Position numbers and translations under genes: made by a program. DNA of 64,000 bases from Apostichopus japonicus. Its lineage: Eukaryota; Echinodermata; Holothuroidea; Aspidochirotida; Stichopodidae. Location: NCBI RefSeq assembly GCF_037975245.1, contig NC_092575.1, forward strand, positions 4,269,501-4,333,500, in the 5' to 3' direction. The first letter of the stretch is position 1. Every line of letters begins with the position of its first letter. Under the pieces are notes generated by a model. It saw only the letters and a list, made by a program, of their open reading frames with translations. It searched no databases and was not told the DNA's origin. Positions 1 to 11,592 of the stretch are shown piece by piece.

Positions 1-80
1 CCCCTTCCCCGGGACGACGATTAGGCATTTCCCATCTGGGCCCCCCCCCCCCCTTCGGCGAAATCCTGGATCCGCCACTG
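1..80. repeat. End fragment of a G/C-tract MITE-like repeat
   Basis: The window opens inside a short dispersed element. A 14-C run is followed by a terminus reading GATCCGCCACTG at position 80, the complement of CAGTGGCGGATC. This resembles the CAGTGGCG ends of the complete hAT-type MITEs near 8.6, 32.5 and 35.9 kb. The left part lies outside the window, so no TSD can be tested. Confidence 0.45.
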
Positions 81-700
81 ATTTGTCTTTCGTAAATTAA
101 AGTGAAACGCAGTTTGTTTAACAGGGATTCGGCATTTACTATTAGGCCTACTGGGCGTGATTTCTTGTGTTTATGTTATATCTATCTATGCGTAAAGGTT
201 ACCTGTGCGCAATTACAGACGAAACCTTTTAAAGAAAAATGGCGTCGAATATAGATGTCTAGTATCACAATAATGAATGGTTGGATTGAACTCGGATAAT
301 CCAGAATGCATGCGGCTACAAACCTCCGGATAGGCTATTCCACTGGATGTATTGCTTACTCTTTGACCTGTAAGCAGTAATCTGAATATTAATAAAGTGC
401 ACGTATTAAGTACCATAAGTCCACCCCCCCCCCCCCCTGCCTGCCCTATCTTCCTGACTACGGCACAAGTCTGACAACAAAAAATGTTAATTCGCCATTT
501 ATAGTGCCAATGAGTACTCATGTACCAACAATTCTGCGGTACGCAGATCCAAGCTGCGAATTGGGGCAATGAGACCCGCACGTAGTCAAGTAACTGACTC
601 GGACACGAGTCGCACTTTCTGACATTAATGCTTAATAGGTTGGAACTTTTAACCATAACAGAAAGCGAGCCCATCCCTATACATACCAGGCAATGGAACG
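81..700. other. Non-coding stretch with a poly-C tract
   Basis: No gene is supported here. A pure C run lies near 422-437. A long minus-strand open frame spans 213-842, but it is low in complexity, runs across the minisatellite that follows and resembles no family I know, so I do not call it. Confidence 0.5.
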
Positions 701-704
701 CGGA

Positions 705-975
705 AAGCGGCAACGTGAGGCGCAGTCCACTCAGAGACCGTCCACACAGAGATCGCTGCTCAAATGCAAGCAGCCGTCCTCTTAGAGATGGTCGTTGATA
801 CACAGACCGTCTACTTATAGATCGCTGCGCAAACACAGCCAACCTTTCAGGAACCGTTCATTCAGAAACGGTCTTGACTTAGAAACCGTCACAACTTAGA
901 AGTGGTCGTGATTCAGAAAACGTCCAATCAGAGATCGTTCACTCGGAGATGGTCGTCTCAGAGATGGTCCATTTG
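705..975. repeat. Degenerate minisatellite, roughly 14-28 bp spacing
   Basis: The motif CAGAGA(T/C)(C/G)GTC and its variants recur about a dozen times, for example CAGAGACCGTCC, TAGAGATGGTCG, AGAAACGGTC, AGAAACCGTC, CAGAGATCGTTC, GGAGATGGTCG and CAGAGATGGTCC. Spacing is irregular, so this is an old tandem array. On the minus strand it reads as an Arg/Ser-rich repeat, which explains the long open frame there. Confidence 0.6.
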
Positions 976-2136
976 AGTGACAGCCAAACTTGTATATTAT
1001 ATCGTGGGCGGGGCGTGAACTTTTCAATCACAGAGTCGAGTTGCGTCGACCCATCGCACTCGACACTCGTACTCGTTCATTGCTTTTTAAATTTTACTAT
1101 AAAATAGATGTTCGAGACGATATACAAATCGAGGAATTTGTGAAATCGGTTTCAGCAACAAAAGAATGGCAGATTTGCTTGATTATCACTGAATCGACTG
1201 TTGAAAGGATTCGTGCTTCTTTAGGCCTCTGGAAAAAAGAAGGATCTTTCGCAATACAAGACATGTCATTATGGGATAAGTAGGCTAATTGCCTAACGTT
1301 ACAAGCGTAAGGGGTGTTTGTGTGGCTTAAAGAGTTGAGTAAAGTATAACTAACGTCAGTATGATGAGTTTAAGAGTACGGTGCTGATATTCCTCAGCCT
1401 GCAGCCAATCCCTCATACTAGACTTGACCCTCATACTAGGTTGTTTTGACCCCTTTCATTCAGTATCGATTTTAACTCAATCTTTGAGAGTTTGTGTATG
1501 TTGAGCCGACGTATACAATTAAGCCTACTTGTACCACCCAAATTGATTTTTGACTATTAAGTCGTGATTAAAGTTTTAATGTTCTACAAAAAAAAATGAT
1601 TTGTTGGTACGAATTATTATTTTGCTGTAAAGAAATACTTGTTCGTTATATTGAAATAATACTTGGTAAAAATGAAGTATTATTTCATATTAATGAATTT
1701 TTAATTTGCTACAATTAATGTATTATTAATAAGTACCATACATGAAGAATTTTTAACATGCAACTATATTCAAATTTTTAATGCAACATACGAATTGTAA
1801 TTTCTTAAAAATGATTATTGATTTATTATAACATTAAAACGAACCATTTTTTGTGTGTCTTTTATCAATAACGATTGGATTAAACACCTTTCCTTCATCA
1901 AATTCAGTAATAACCAGACATATATATTGGTTAATGACTGAGAAATTGACCTTCGAAAATTAAAAATTGAACCTAAGTAAATATTAATGAGGAGTGACGT
2001 CAAGAAAATGCATATTCTACAAGAAAAGAAAGCACTTTCCCACCGCTGACGGTCGCAGGAACTTCGCCTGAGCCAATGATGTCCGCGAACTGATCAGTTA
2101 ATGCGCGATTATAATTAGGGGAAATTTATATAATAT
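976..2136. other. Intergenic stretch with one weak open frame
   Basis: A 97-codon plus-strand frame (990-1283) opens at TTG rather than ATG, has no recognisable domain and shows no good splice context, so it is not called. The rest is AT-rich and featureless apart from a short direct repeat CCCTCATACTAG near 1420-1440. Confidence 0.4.
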
Positions 2137-2439
2137 TGTTAGGGATAATTGCATTCAACTGGGGGTGTATTAATCTAGAAGGGGGTTTATCTCACGACTG
2201 TGGGATAGCATTCATTGTTACTCTGTTAAGCATTATTTTATTAAGTATTTAAGTGTATACCACACCGAATTCAAACGGGGGAATTCCTCTCTCCCGTCTC
2301 AATAGTTGAGTAACCCTGACCGTATTAAATTCAGTACGGGTTGGGAAAATTAAATAACTTGGGTTTTGTGTCTTTATTTCATCTGCGTTAGGGGCTATTA
2401 CTCTAACCTAAATAGAGGGCGGACGAACCACGGGTTACA
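2137..2439 (+). repeat. Possible solo LTR
   Basis: The segment starts TGTTAGGG and ends GGGTTACA (TG...CA). It has a TATA-like TATTTAAG near 2245 and, in the last third, an AATTAAA followed by a T/G-rich stretch, the usual layout of an LTR with an R/U5 region. I see no matching 5-bp flanks and no adjacent primer-binding site or polypurine tract, so the boundaries and the call itself are tentative. Confidence 0.25.
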
Positions 2440-3469
2440 TGTGTATGCAACCCCTTGCCCTGGCTACGTTCCTGCTGTGTACACAGCTTGCGGGGCTGTG
2501 GCTCGGGAGTTATGTAAAACTTAACGTGTTAACGTAACTTTATGGTGCCTCAGTACTGCACTCTGTGCTATAGGGAGTCACATGTCTACAGCACTAGTCT
2601 GTTTAGCAAACGCATGAAAACAAAATTTTAAAGATTTCATCGTATTCACGTGCCAATAACCAGATAAGTATTTCCTTTCAGGAATGGTTGCTTACTTTTG
2701 CCCGAGTAACGGTCGGGGCATTACTAACCACAGATACCCGTGAGTTAGGCAAGTGCAAATAGCAAAGCCATACACGAAGAAGGAAAACAAAGTAAATCCT
2801 ATCATTGAAGCCGATTATCACCCGCTCATTGGACGCTCACTGGACGTGTATATAGAATAGATCTGTCCATGAGTATAGACCGAGTCGAGTCCACAGTAGC
2901 ATTTCCGTGAAGCCTTGACACCCTTAACCTCGAAGAAAGTGGAAATAGTATGGTTTCAAAATTGACGCACCTGATTTTTGGTAACTGCCATGTTTATTAT
3001 ATTATAACAATAAAGTGCAGGTCTTTAACCAATTACTACATTGATAACCTGATTATACGTAGGTCGAAACCTATCCTACAATCAGTGTCGTTTTAGTTCC
3101 TTCTTAATTTCTAGTGGTTATCAAAATACGACATACGCCACCAATTTAAGATCACCCCCCCCCCCCCGTCAGGTCTTTCCGCCAAACTGTTATGGTTGTA
3201 CAATGATAAACTCTGTGTTGTTTTATTGTCCTAGTGAACTTAAAAGTGAAGTTTCATTAGATGATATCAAAACATACGTAAGAGCGTATTGCTTTAGCAG
3301 TCTAATTATTCAAACAGGTGTTCACATCGAACTCATAAAGGGTTGGTAACGAACGCTTGGATGGGTCGTGAAACCTTCATGCAATCATATGATTCGATAG
3401 AATCTACATCAAACTTCACTTTAAGTTCGTTTAATTGGGATATTCTATCTCATTTCATGCTTTGCATTA
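2440..3469. other. Non-coding, nothing recognised
   Basis: No open frame, RNA gene or repeat family is supported here apart from a C tract at about 3154-3167. Confidence 0.45.
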
Positions 3470-3830
3470 CAGGACCATGGGCGGCGATCATGGGGGGGGG
3501 GGGGGAACTGGGGGGACATGTCCCCCCCCCCCCCAATATTTTAGCTGGGGGATATAGTATCTAATATCCCCCCGATATTTGTTGGCATAGTTTTTTTTTA
3601 AGCATATGTTTTGTATTTTTTTATGACATCGCTATTAATTTCAAAAATAGAAAATGTTTAGATGCAACTTACAAGGCCTGGGAAGTGCCATTTCCAGCGA
3701 TCTGGGAGGCATTTTCGGCCAAAATTTTATTTTGCGCTTCGCGCCAACTTATGGTGGAGCTATGCTTAGAAAGTCTGGGTAAAAGCTTTGCCCCTCCCTT
3801 GGCATATTCCTCGCAAGGCGCCTGTCTAAC
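3470..3830. repeat. G/C-tract dispersed repeat, family B, copy 1
   Basis: Runs of G and C flank an AATATT core. About 130 bp further on is a block containing AAGTGCCATTTCC, GCGATCTGGG and GCGCCAACTTATGGTGG. The same blocks recur at 4,577-4,735. No terminal inverted repeat or TSD was established, so this is a repeat family of unknown class. Confidence 0.45.
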
Positions 3831-4024
3831 CATGTCACAATTTGTTACTATATATGACCGAAAGTAGTTTTTACTTTTTTTTCGAAATGAATAGCTAGAC
3901 GGACTGCATCCGTAATGAAATTTGGTTTGCATCTTGTGTATGAGTGTACGTGCGTACAATCATATATATGATCCACATCGATATGGGTTCACTGGGTTTC
4001 CATTTGGCCTGTTTCCTACAAGAT

Positions 4025-4750
4025 TCCTAACCGCAGGTGCGTAGCCAATGGAGGCGGGGGGGGGGTGAAGGGTGGAGATCGCCCTCCCAGTCGAGCATAT
4101 TTTTTTGGTATTTTCTATGATATCGAAGTTTTATAGTAGCCATTATAAGAAGTTTTAATATTTGTACACCAATAATTTAGCTGTGTCTGAATTTTCGAAA
4201 ATTCCTTGACCAACATTCTTCACCATACTTCACTCTACTCGTGCAATTTTGACCGGCCTGTTAGGGGTTGAGGGGGGTTTTTCTATATTGGTTGTCCATA
4301 GATGAAATTTTGTGCAACATTGTGGGTATGTTTTGAAGTGAATTTATTATTCAAATTCTAAACAAATAATGGGCTTAAAACCTTGAAAAGTGGGGCTGAC
4401 GGGTATTGTGGGGCGTTACGTAGAATAACCTACAAAAGCAATGATCCACAGGAGATGCAATGAGGTCGAACATGATGTGTGACTGGTGACAATCTTGAAA
4501 AAAGGTTATGAATAAAAATAAAAAAACTATTAGGAAAAACTTGGTTCTCAGGCCAAAGTGTTCATCTGGTTGGTCATTTTCAAGCCCGAGAAGTGCCATT
4601 TCCGGTGATCTGGGGGTCTATCAAAACCAGAAATTTTCTTGTACGCTCCGCGCCAACTAATGGTGGCGCTCCGCTTTGATAGTAATTCGCCTGCATCTAA
4701 GCAAGTGCCCCCCCCCCCAATATTTGAAACAGATCGCCGCCCCTGTCCAG
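4025..4750. repeat. G/C-tract dispersed repeat, family B, copy 2
   Basis: It begins GCGTAGCCAATGG with a G9 run. It contains AAGTGCCATTTCC, GTGATCTGGG and GCGCCAACTAATGGTGG as in copy 1, and ends in a C run followed by AATATT and GATCGCCGCC, the complement of the GGCGGCGATC near the start of copy 1. It may be two nested pieces. Confidence 0.4.
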
Positions 4751-5241
4751 GACTACGTGATACTTCAAAGCTGTCAATGTGAACACGACAGACAAAGAAA
4801 CATAGACAGATGAAAGAGTTCCTCATTGATATTTATTAAAAAGTTGTCTGTAGAAAGTATTTATCAAAAGCGTTGTTTGAATACAATTTAGCAAACGTTG
4901 CTTCGCTATTCCAGCCAGCGGTGTTTCAAATATCTCACAAAGAAACGTTCGTTGTAAAAGCTGCCGAAATAGCAGCTGCCCATATACTGTGGGCTTTTAA
5001 CAGTAATTGATTTAAAAGACTAAGTTACATGGAAGAGACTGTTAAGTATCTATAAATAAAGAAAGTAAACCTGTTTGGAGTCTTTCCTAAATAGTTTAAA
5101 TCTACCTGAAAGCAAAGTCTGACAACTCAGTGCAGACGCTAGAGCAATCAGCGTTACTGCCCTGCAGGTAGTGTCTTATACTGGTGGAAGGTTATAGAGG
5201 AGTGAGGCAATGGAGGGGAAAAGTTTGGCAACTTTTGAATC
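4751..5241. other. Non-coding, nothing recognised
   Basis: AT-rich DNA without a supportable gene or repeat. Confidence 0.4.
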
Positions 5242-5714
5242 AATATATAACTATTGCATACTTGAATTCGGATTAATATCAGGTATTTTAAGCATATACT
5301 CGCTAAACACTTGACATATAGATAAGGATATTATAAAAGTATAACTACACAAGAGGTGTGTAGCCGTCTATAGTTTTTAGAGGCGTATAGGAAGTTATGT
5401 ATGGCAATTGCAAAAGCCAATAAATCAAGCCATTTCATCGGTTGTAACGTTAAAATTGGTTATTTACGTATACATGCAATATACTGTACGTTATTATACA
5501 ACACCTAATTGTATTCTGGTCATTTGATTGGTCAATTGTTCGTTGATTGCATACAAAATCCGCTCTATTCCACTCTATGAAATAGAACCATGGGTTATAC
5601 TTTTTTGGTAGCACTTTTTTCAATGGTAAGAGAGCAGAGAAACCTATCTTTTCAAAACAGTCTGTTGCATCAGCTAGTGCATTTTACCCATCTTAATATA
5701 AAATGTTGTATAAA

Positions 5715-5878
5715 ACAAATAATGCATAGTTTCCAATCGTGCAATAGTGCAAATATTTCATTCGTTGCAAGATGTAATTTGTTCCATTCAACTCGGCTGC
5801 GCCTCGTTGAATGGAACATTCCATTTTTCAACGAATGAAATATTTGCACTATTGCACTCATAACCATTCATTATTTGT
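5715..5878. repeat. Long near-perfect hairpin (palindromic MITE-like)
   Basis: Outer arms of 28 bp (5740-5767 and 5829-5856) are exact inverted complements. Inner arms of 12 bp, GTTCCATTCAAC (5781-5792) and GTTGAATGGAAC (5806-5817), close on a 13-nt loop. The outermost ACAAATAATG (5715-5724) pairs with CATTATTTGT (5869-5878). The whole 164 bp folds on itself, and no protein is encoded. Confidence 0.7.
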
Positions 5879-8022
5879 ATAATATTCAGCAAGTACATTC
5901 AGGCAAAGTTCAAACGGTGGCGTAATATCATTTTACATCATATACCGTGGACTATTACCCATTCATTTTTGAATACGAAAGCGTCTTGTTTGTGTTATAT
6001 TTTATGCATTGACTTTGAAATTTGAATTAACAAATGGTTAGAATAACATACATTAATGTTAAAATGGGAATAGGTAGCATATATTATTACTCCAATGATC
6101 GCATGAATAATGACAATTCTACACCTACCACCCCTTGGCTGTCTGGTAAATATAAGAAAACATATCATGATATTCGCACCGCAGCCGGGGTAATATCATG
6201 ACCATGCAGGGGCAGATCCAGGGGGTCGGGGTTTACACCACCCTTTTCATCCCGACACAAAAAACAGTGAAAGTAGTGATTAGAAATATCTAGTGTGTTT
6301 ACTTGTTACCTACATATGCCTTGGAGTGTGCCATTTCATCTACAAAGCTTTCATTGTTTTTCTGTGGGAGGACCGCCCCAGACCTTCATAGGGTTCTGCT
6401 TCTGCGACCTCAGTGCCACACCCATATCCACGATACGCCATTGCAAGAGGTCTAGTGAATGTAAATATTACTTAAAGAAACGTCGACCAGGTACATATTC
6501 ACCCACAGAGTAAGCGGCAGAGTTGGTGGGCTTTACATAAATGACATTTAACATTACGAGGTATGTGTTTCATCACCGTGCTCTTTTGATTCTCACAAAC
6601 ATACCAAGCATTCAGGTGAATATAATAAATTTTGCTGCTTGCTTCTTCAAATCAAAGTTGCATATTCCACTGCCTGCCCCCCCCCCCCTTGGTCGAACTC
6701 TCTTCCGCCGTCTCTGGGAATTCTTTAGGATATATCGATAACGTGTACGTAATTTTCCTCTACTGGCAGTGTACATGGTATTTCAATAAATAATAATAAT
6801 TAAAGGGGTGATACCGCTTGCAAATAATTATTCAACTACTGAAAACGTGCGGGTTGTTGAGTTGTTTCTGAATGTCAATGGTTGTGCTGGTCTCGACTTG
6901 TATAAGCACAACTCTATGAAAGCTTCAATGTGTGTTTGCCAGATTTGAACTTCTACCTTTCCAGCTTACTGCCCTTAAAGCTCAGTAAAAATGACACCGT
7001 TGTATGCAATTTATATAATATTCAATATATTTATTGATTTATCTGTCGTTAAATATTTTGAGCTGAATAAAATTCGCCAGATATTTTAACGAGTCCGTAG
7101 ATTCTACAAACTTCAATAAAAAATTGCAAGCCCTGCCCAACAGATCATGCGCCAATCACATCTCTCTGTTTTGTTTACGACCGTTAGGCGTATCTTACTT
7201 CACTTTCGTGGCTAGCATGTATTATATCTCTTGAATAGTATCTCTTTTTCGGTAATACCGATGCAGCTTGCGAAATAGTGTCATTGCCTTCCATTGCAAT
7301 GAATAAACAGGTATTTTCAGATGATTCCTCCGTGGAATTGGGTAAAAAGGTGAACGATAGGAGTATATATATACAGGTTACATTAGTGTAATGAGCATGC
7401 TGATATGGGCGGTCGCAGTTATTTTTCGATAAATCGTTCGCGCTCTAAAGGGCAACAGAAAATAAATTTCTTTCTCTCAATTGCGACAGCTTTTCTCCAT
7501 TAACCCACCTGTCCAGAGTGCATTTAGAATAAGACACATTGAATCTACTTCGGAAATTTGTTATCAGAAATTCATCAGCAAACACATATACTTTAACTCC
7601 AGGGGAATAATTTGTTATCACCTCGTCTGTTCAATCAAATACATTTATACTTATAATGTAAACAATAAAGTATTTACAGTCTTCGTGTGTTTACTTTGCA
7701 AACACTCGATACACACAGCTGGTAAGCAGTAATAACCCGCTTCAGAGTTTTTACTGCACATGTGTGATCTCTTCAGGTCAAAGGTCAAAGGGGTATATTG
7801 GCTAGTAGTCTACATACGGTATAATAGGAGGTGGTGAATATTTAGCATCATATATTACACTTCCAATAGCAGAACCACTTCCTGGCCCTGTCCAACCCGC
7901 CTGCCCCCTCATCCTCCTCTGTCATGCCAGGAGAACGCTAGGAGCCCAAATATTTCATCACATATAGGCAAACAGTTGGATGTAACTTGGTTACCCCTGT
8001 AAAGACTGGATCGTGCTAATCA

Positions 8023-8146
8023 ATCTGTAATAACTTTTAGGAATACATTAAGAAATGGGGATATGTGTAATCTCTACAAATCCAGTTGTTGTGATTACAC
8101 ATATCCTCAGTTCTTACTGTAATCCTAAAAGTACATGCTACAGATA
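8023..8146. repeat. Imperfect hairpin, ~45-bp stem
   Basis: The arm at about 8,031-8,072 pairs with about 8,092-8,132 (GGATATGTGTAATC against GATTACACATATCC is exact), with a ~19-nt loop and outer ATCTGTA/TACAGAT ends. It could be a short MITE or a precursor-like hairpin. Sequence alone cannot decide. Confidence 0.55.
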
Positions 8147-8631
8147 TACCAGCGCGATCAGTACGATTCAATTTAATTTTTGTAAAAACGCAAATAGACT
8201 ACTCGAAATTGTGGTACAGAATGTATAGAGGTGGTTTTGATGCTGAGGTAATATTTCGTCTCATGTCCCACTTCCCTTGGCAAAGTGCCCACTCCCCACG
8301 GCATATATACCGTATGCGCAATTGGTCATAACACTGTCATTACACAAGTATGTGGTCATACAATGTATAACAAGAACGAATGGAGTAGTACCAATATACC
8401 CATTACGATCTTTGGCTGAGTCGCCCCTTAATGGTCAATGTATTTTGTTGGTCTCGACTTGAAGACGCACCTATTAATCGCATAGAAATATGTTAGGATT
8501 TCTAGCGAAGGATATTACTTTTTGAAACGATTAGCTATGTTAGCAGGCTAAACTTTGAGGCTTATATACTGATAACCGATTGGTTTGGTATTACAAGAAT
8601 TATTAATGACCTATATACAAACTCCACATAC

Positions 8632-8998
8632 CAGTGGCGTAGGAAGGTACTTTTGAGTGGGGGGCTGAAGACTGATGGCCGGCCTGGGGGAGGGGTCTAA
8701 GGGGAGGGGGTGTCCCCCACCCCTTTGGATTTTTTTTGCATTTCCAGGTGGCCTCAGATGCAATTTGGTGCAATATAGCACACTTCAACCCACCCACTCC
8801 ATTTTGTATATAAATTTGCATTTTCACCTGGCCTTAGATGCAATTTGGTGCTCCGAATGAGATTTTTTTCTCAGTTGGAAATGAAAAAGGGGTTTTATGA
8901 CTTGCGAAGTGGGGGGGGGGGCGGAATGATACTTCGCCCCTCCATATTTTTCACTGGGGGGCTAGCGCCCCCCCAGCCCCCCGGTTCCTACGCCCTTG
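8632..8998 (+). mobile_element. hAT-type MITE, copy 1, with 8-bp TSD
   Basis: A non-autonomous 367-bp element with termini CAGTGGCGTAGGAA and, on the opposite strand, CAAGGGCGTAGGAA. It is flanked by perfect 8-bp duplications CCACATAC at 8624-8631 and 8999-9006. Eight-bp TSDs and CAGNGGCG-like ends are the signature of the hAT superfamily. The interior has no transposase. It carries GATGCAATTTGGTGC twice and a long G run near the right end. Copies 2 (32.5 kb) and 3 (35.9 kb) share the whole body. Confidence 0.88.
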
Positions 8999-9550
8999 CC
9001 ACATACTCTTGTTAATGGGGTTAAGTTAAACCAATGGTTGAAAGGTTCAACTGTACCATCGATTTGCATTTTCAACTTACTGATAAATTAAAAAATATGA
9101 ATCGAACTTAATTTCGGTGGATTCAGTGATTCAAACGCCTACATTGTGCGCTTTGTGATTCATTCACCATGTCGCAGGTTAAATGATGTAGTCAGTATAA
9201 AAAATTCTGGTGTACGTGACACTCAGTTACAAAGTGAAACTAAATTGCATGGTATTTAACTGCAAAGTTTACCAGACTTCGTTTTATCAGCAGATATATA
9301 AGTAAACTCTTAAAATGCAAACACGGGCTTATAATCAATTTCATCTTGTGTTTGCTTTGTCAGAGCAGAGAAATAGAAGTTTCAAGTTCAACAAATGTCG
9401 CATGGTAACTACTATAACAGTCATTGGACGTCTATAACTGGTACTGTTACTCCGCCTGGAAAAACATAGTCCTAAGACCGAATTTCTAGGCTTTATAGGG
9501 TAATGCATCTCCACCCGAGAAGAGTAAGAGACTTAGCCCCCCCCCCCCCA

Positions 9551-10897
9551 GCACAGTCAGTTATAAAATATCCCTCATCCATGCTCATCTACTATAACAT
9601 ATATGCTCATTTGTCATCTAATGTAAATTTCGGCATTGTTTCTTCTTGCCAAATGTCAATCAAAGTCTAATACAATGTTTCGTATACGGTTGTAAATTTA
9701 TTAAAAAAAATGAAAAGTTCGAAATTGTTGATAACAATGTTAAATAGCATTGGCATTAATAACAAAAAAATGTTGTATAATTATTTCATATTTATCATAT
9801 GAATAACTTGAAAAGGTTTCATTGTGTTTCACGGTTTAGCTATTCATCTTGAAATAATGATAATTCGAGAGGTTGATAAGAAGTGGACGATTATATTTCG
9901 GTCATGCAGGTTTATTACATGCTTGGCAATCATGCTGGATGTCTCGTACATCCCAAACCCCGGGTGTACAATAATTATAGAACTACTACTTGTTACACAT
10001 GGTACTCAGCTGATGAAAGTCATATCATACGCTCTATGGCCGCCGCGAAACTACAGGAGACAGAACTATCAGATTCGATCTTGCAGAATAAAGGAAACTG
10101 CAACAGATACGCTGATCTGGCGTATACGACTCGCGGCAGTCCCTATACCTGCATGGTATACTGCTGAATTCCTTCATTTTCAGTCTCAATTTGGTATTTG
10201 GTTAAAAAACCGATACAAATTGTTTTCGTCTGCTCCTCGTTTATACTCAACTTTACTCGGAATCAATTGTATACTAAAAACGATAAAATTAACAACGAAG
10301 TTAGTCTAAGCTTTCAGATTGCAAACACTTCCTCTCAGGATTTGCTAGTTAAATTAAAAGGATCCGATTCATGACTCAAGTTGTATGAAATCGAATGACT
10401 TGGAACAGTAGAAAATAACATTTCATGATAGTCATTCCTCAAGGTGCCACCTGACACCAAGATATGTGGGAAGCAGCAAAACGTACCATCTTTAAATTTT
10501 CTCACAAACTTTGTGGCACAGTTTTGTATTCTTTTGCCTATCAAAAAGGATGCTGGAGAAAACTAAGTTTAGTTTTATACTTTGAAGATGTTCAAACGGT
10601 CTGATAAATTGGTTACAAATGCCTTAAAATATCACATTGAAAGCAGTCAAAGTATTGTATTTTTTATATTGCACCGGTGTTCACAGTTTTCATGATATTA
10701 TTGATGAAGTACATTTGTTATAAATAGAAGAAACGCGTGGTTTACTATATTTGGCATGGGGGTTAATGATCAAAAATCTCAATCGATTCAAATGTTATTG
10801 TCTATTTATGATGAATTATTACCTGTACGAGTCTGAATAATTCCTGTAAGCGTCATGACAAGCTTGCGAAAAACATTCAGAAACTTGTTAGTAACTG
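9551..10897. other. Non-coding stretch with overlapping anonymous frames
   Basis: Two plus-strand frames overlap at 9,824-10,309 and 9,883-10,167. Both begin at non-ATG codons and neither shows a domain or splice support, so no gene is called. A C11 run lies near 9,540. Confidence 0.4.
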
Positions 10898-11562
10898 ACT
10901 ATTGTATGCTCAAATTCGGATTAACACTGTTGACCTTCCAGGCCTTATACTTTAGTCTCAGAGTTTCATTTGGTTTGGCTTACGTGATAACATAACATTG
11001 ATGGCATAGGAAGGGTCTGATACGTAGGCTATCGTATTTTGAATGTTCTCTCTCACCTCAATAATTACTTTACATATAGATAGTTTATATATATAAGTAT
11101 ATTTGCAGCAATATCCCCACGACAGTCTTGAATACTCGTTGCCACTCAAACAACTGCTTAAAATCATTATTTGCATGTTAGTTATATATACACAGAACTT
11201 CCTTAGTTACCCCTTCAGCTCAGGTTGAACCTTCTTCACTCGCCTCTGGGAAAATCATGAAAAACGTGTCACTACTCAGTCGTGTGATCTTTCAATGAAT
11301 TAACAATAACAAACGGGGTGATACAACTTGCAGTTATAATACATCTTATACAGAACGGGGTCATTTGCCGAGAACAATTTCTGAATAGTCGGTGGTCTTC
11401 ACCTGTATAAATCTAAGGAAATAATTTGTCATTATTTCTATTGCGATTAACGATAAACTATTGCCAATTTCATCAATCTAAACTTTGAGTCAGAACTGAT
11501 GCTCCTTTAATGGCCTATATTGTAACCCCACCGATTTCCACGTTGGCCTACTCTTACCAGGT

Positions 11563-11592
11563 AGCTGCTACTCTAACGTTAGAGTAGCAGCT
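11563..11592. repeat. Perfect 30-bp palindrome
   Basis: The half-site AGCTGCTACTCTAAC is followed immediately by its exact reverse complement, with no loop. It lies inside the second unit of the local triplication and has no equivalent in the other two units. Confidence 0.8.

Noticed and set aside
213-842. 209-codon minus-strand frame
   Set aside because: It runs through a poly-C tract and the minisatellite and is Arg/Ser-rich by repetition. No domain.
990-1283. 97-codon plus-strand frame
   Set aside because: Starts at TTG, no ATG in context, no family, no splice support.
9824-10309. Two overlapping frames of 161 and 94 codons
   Set aside because: Non-ATG starts, two frames open over the same DNA and no domain; likely chance.
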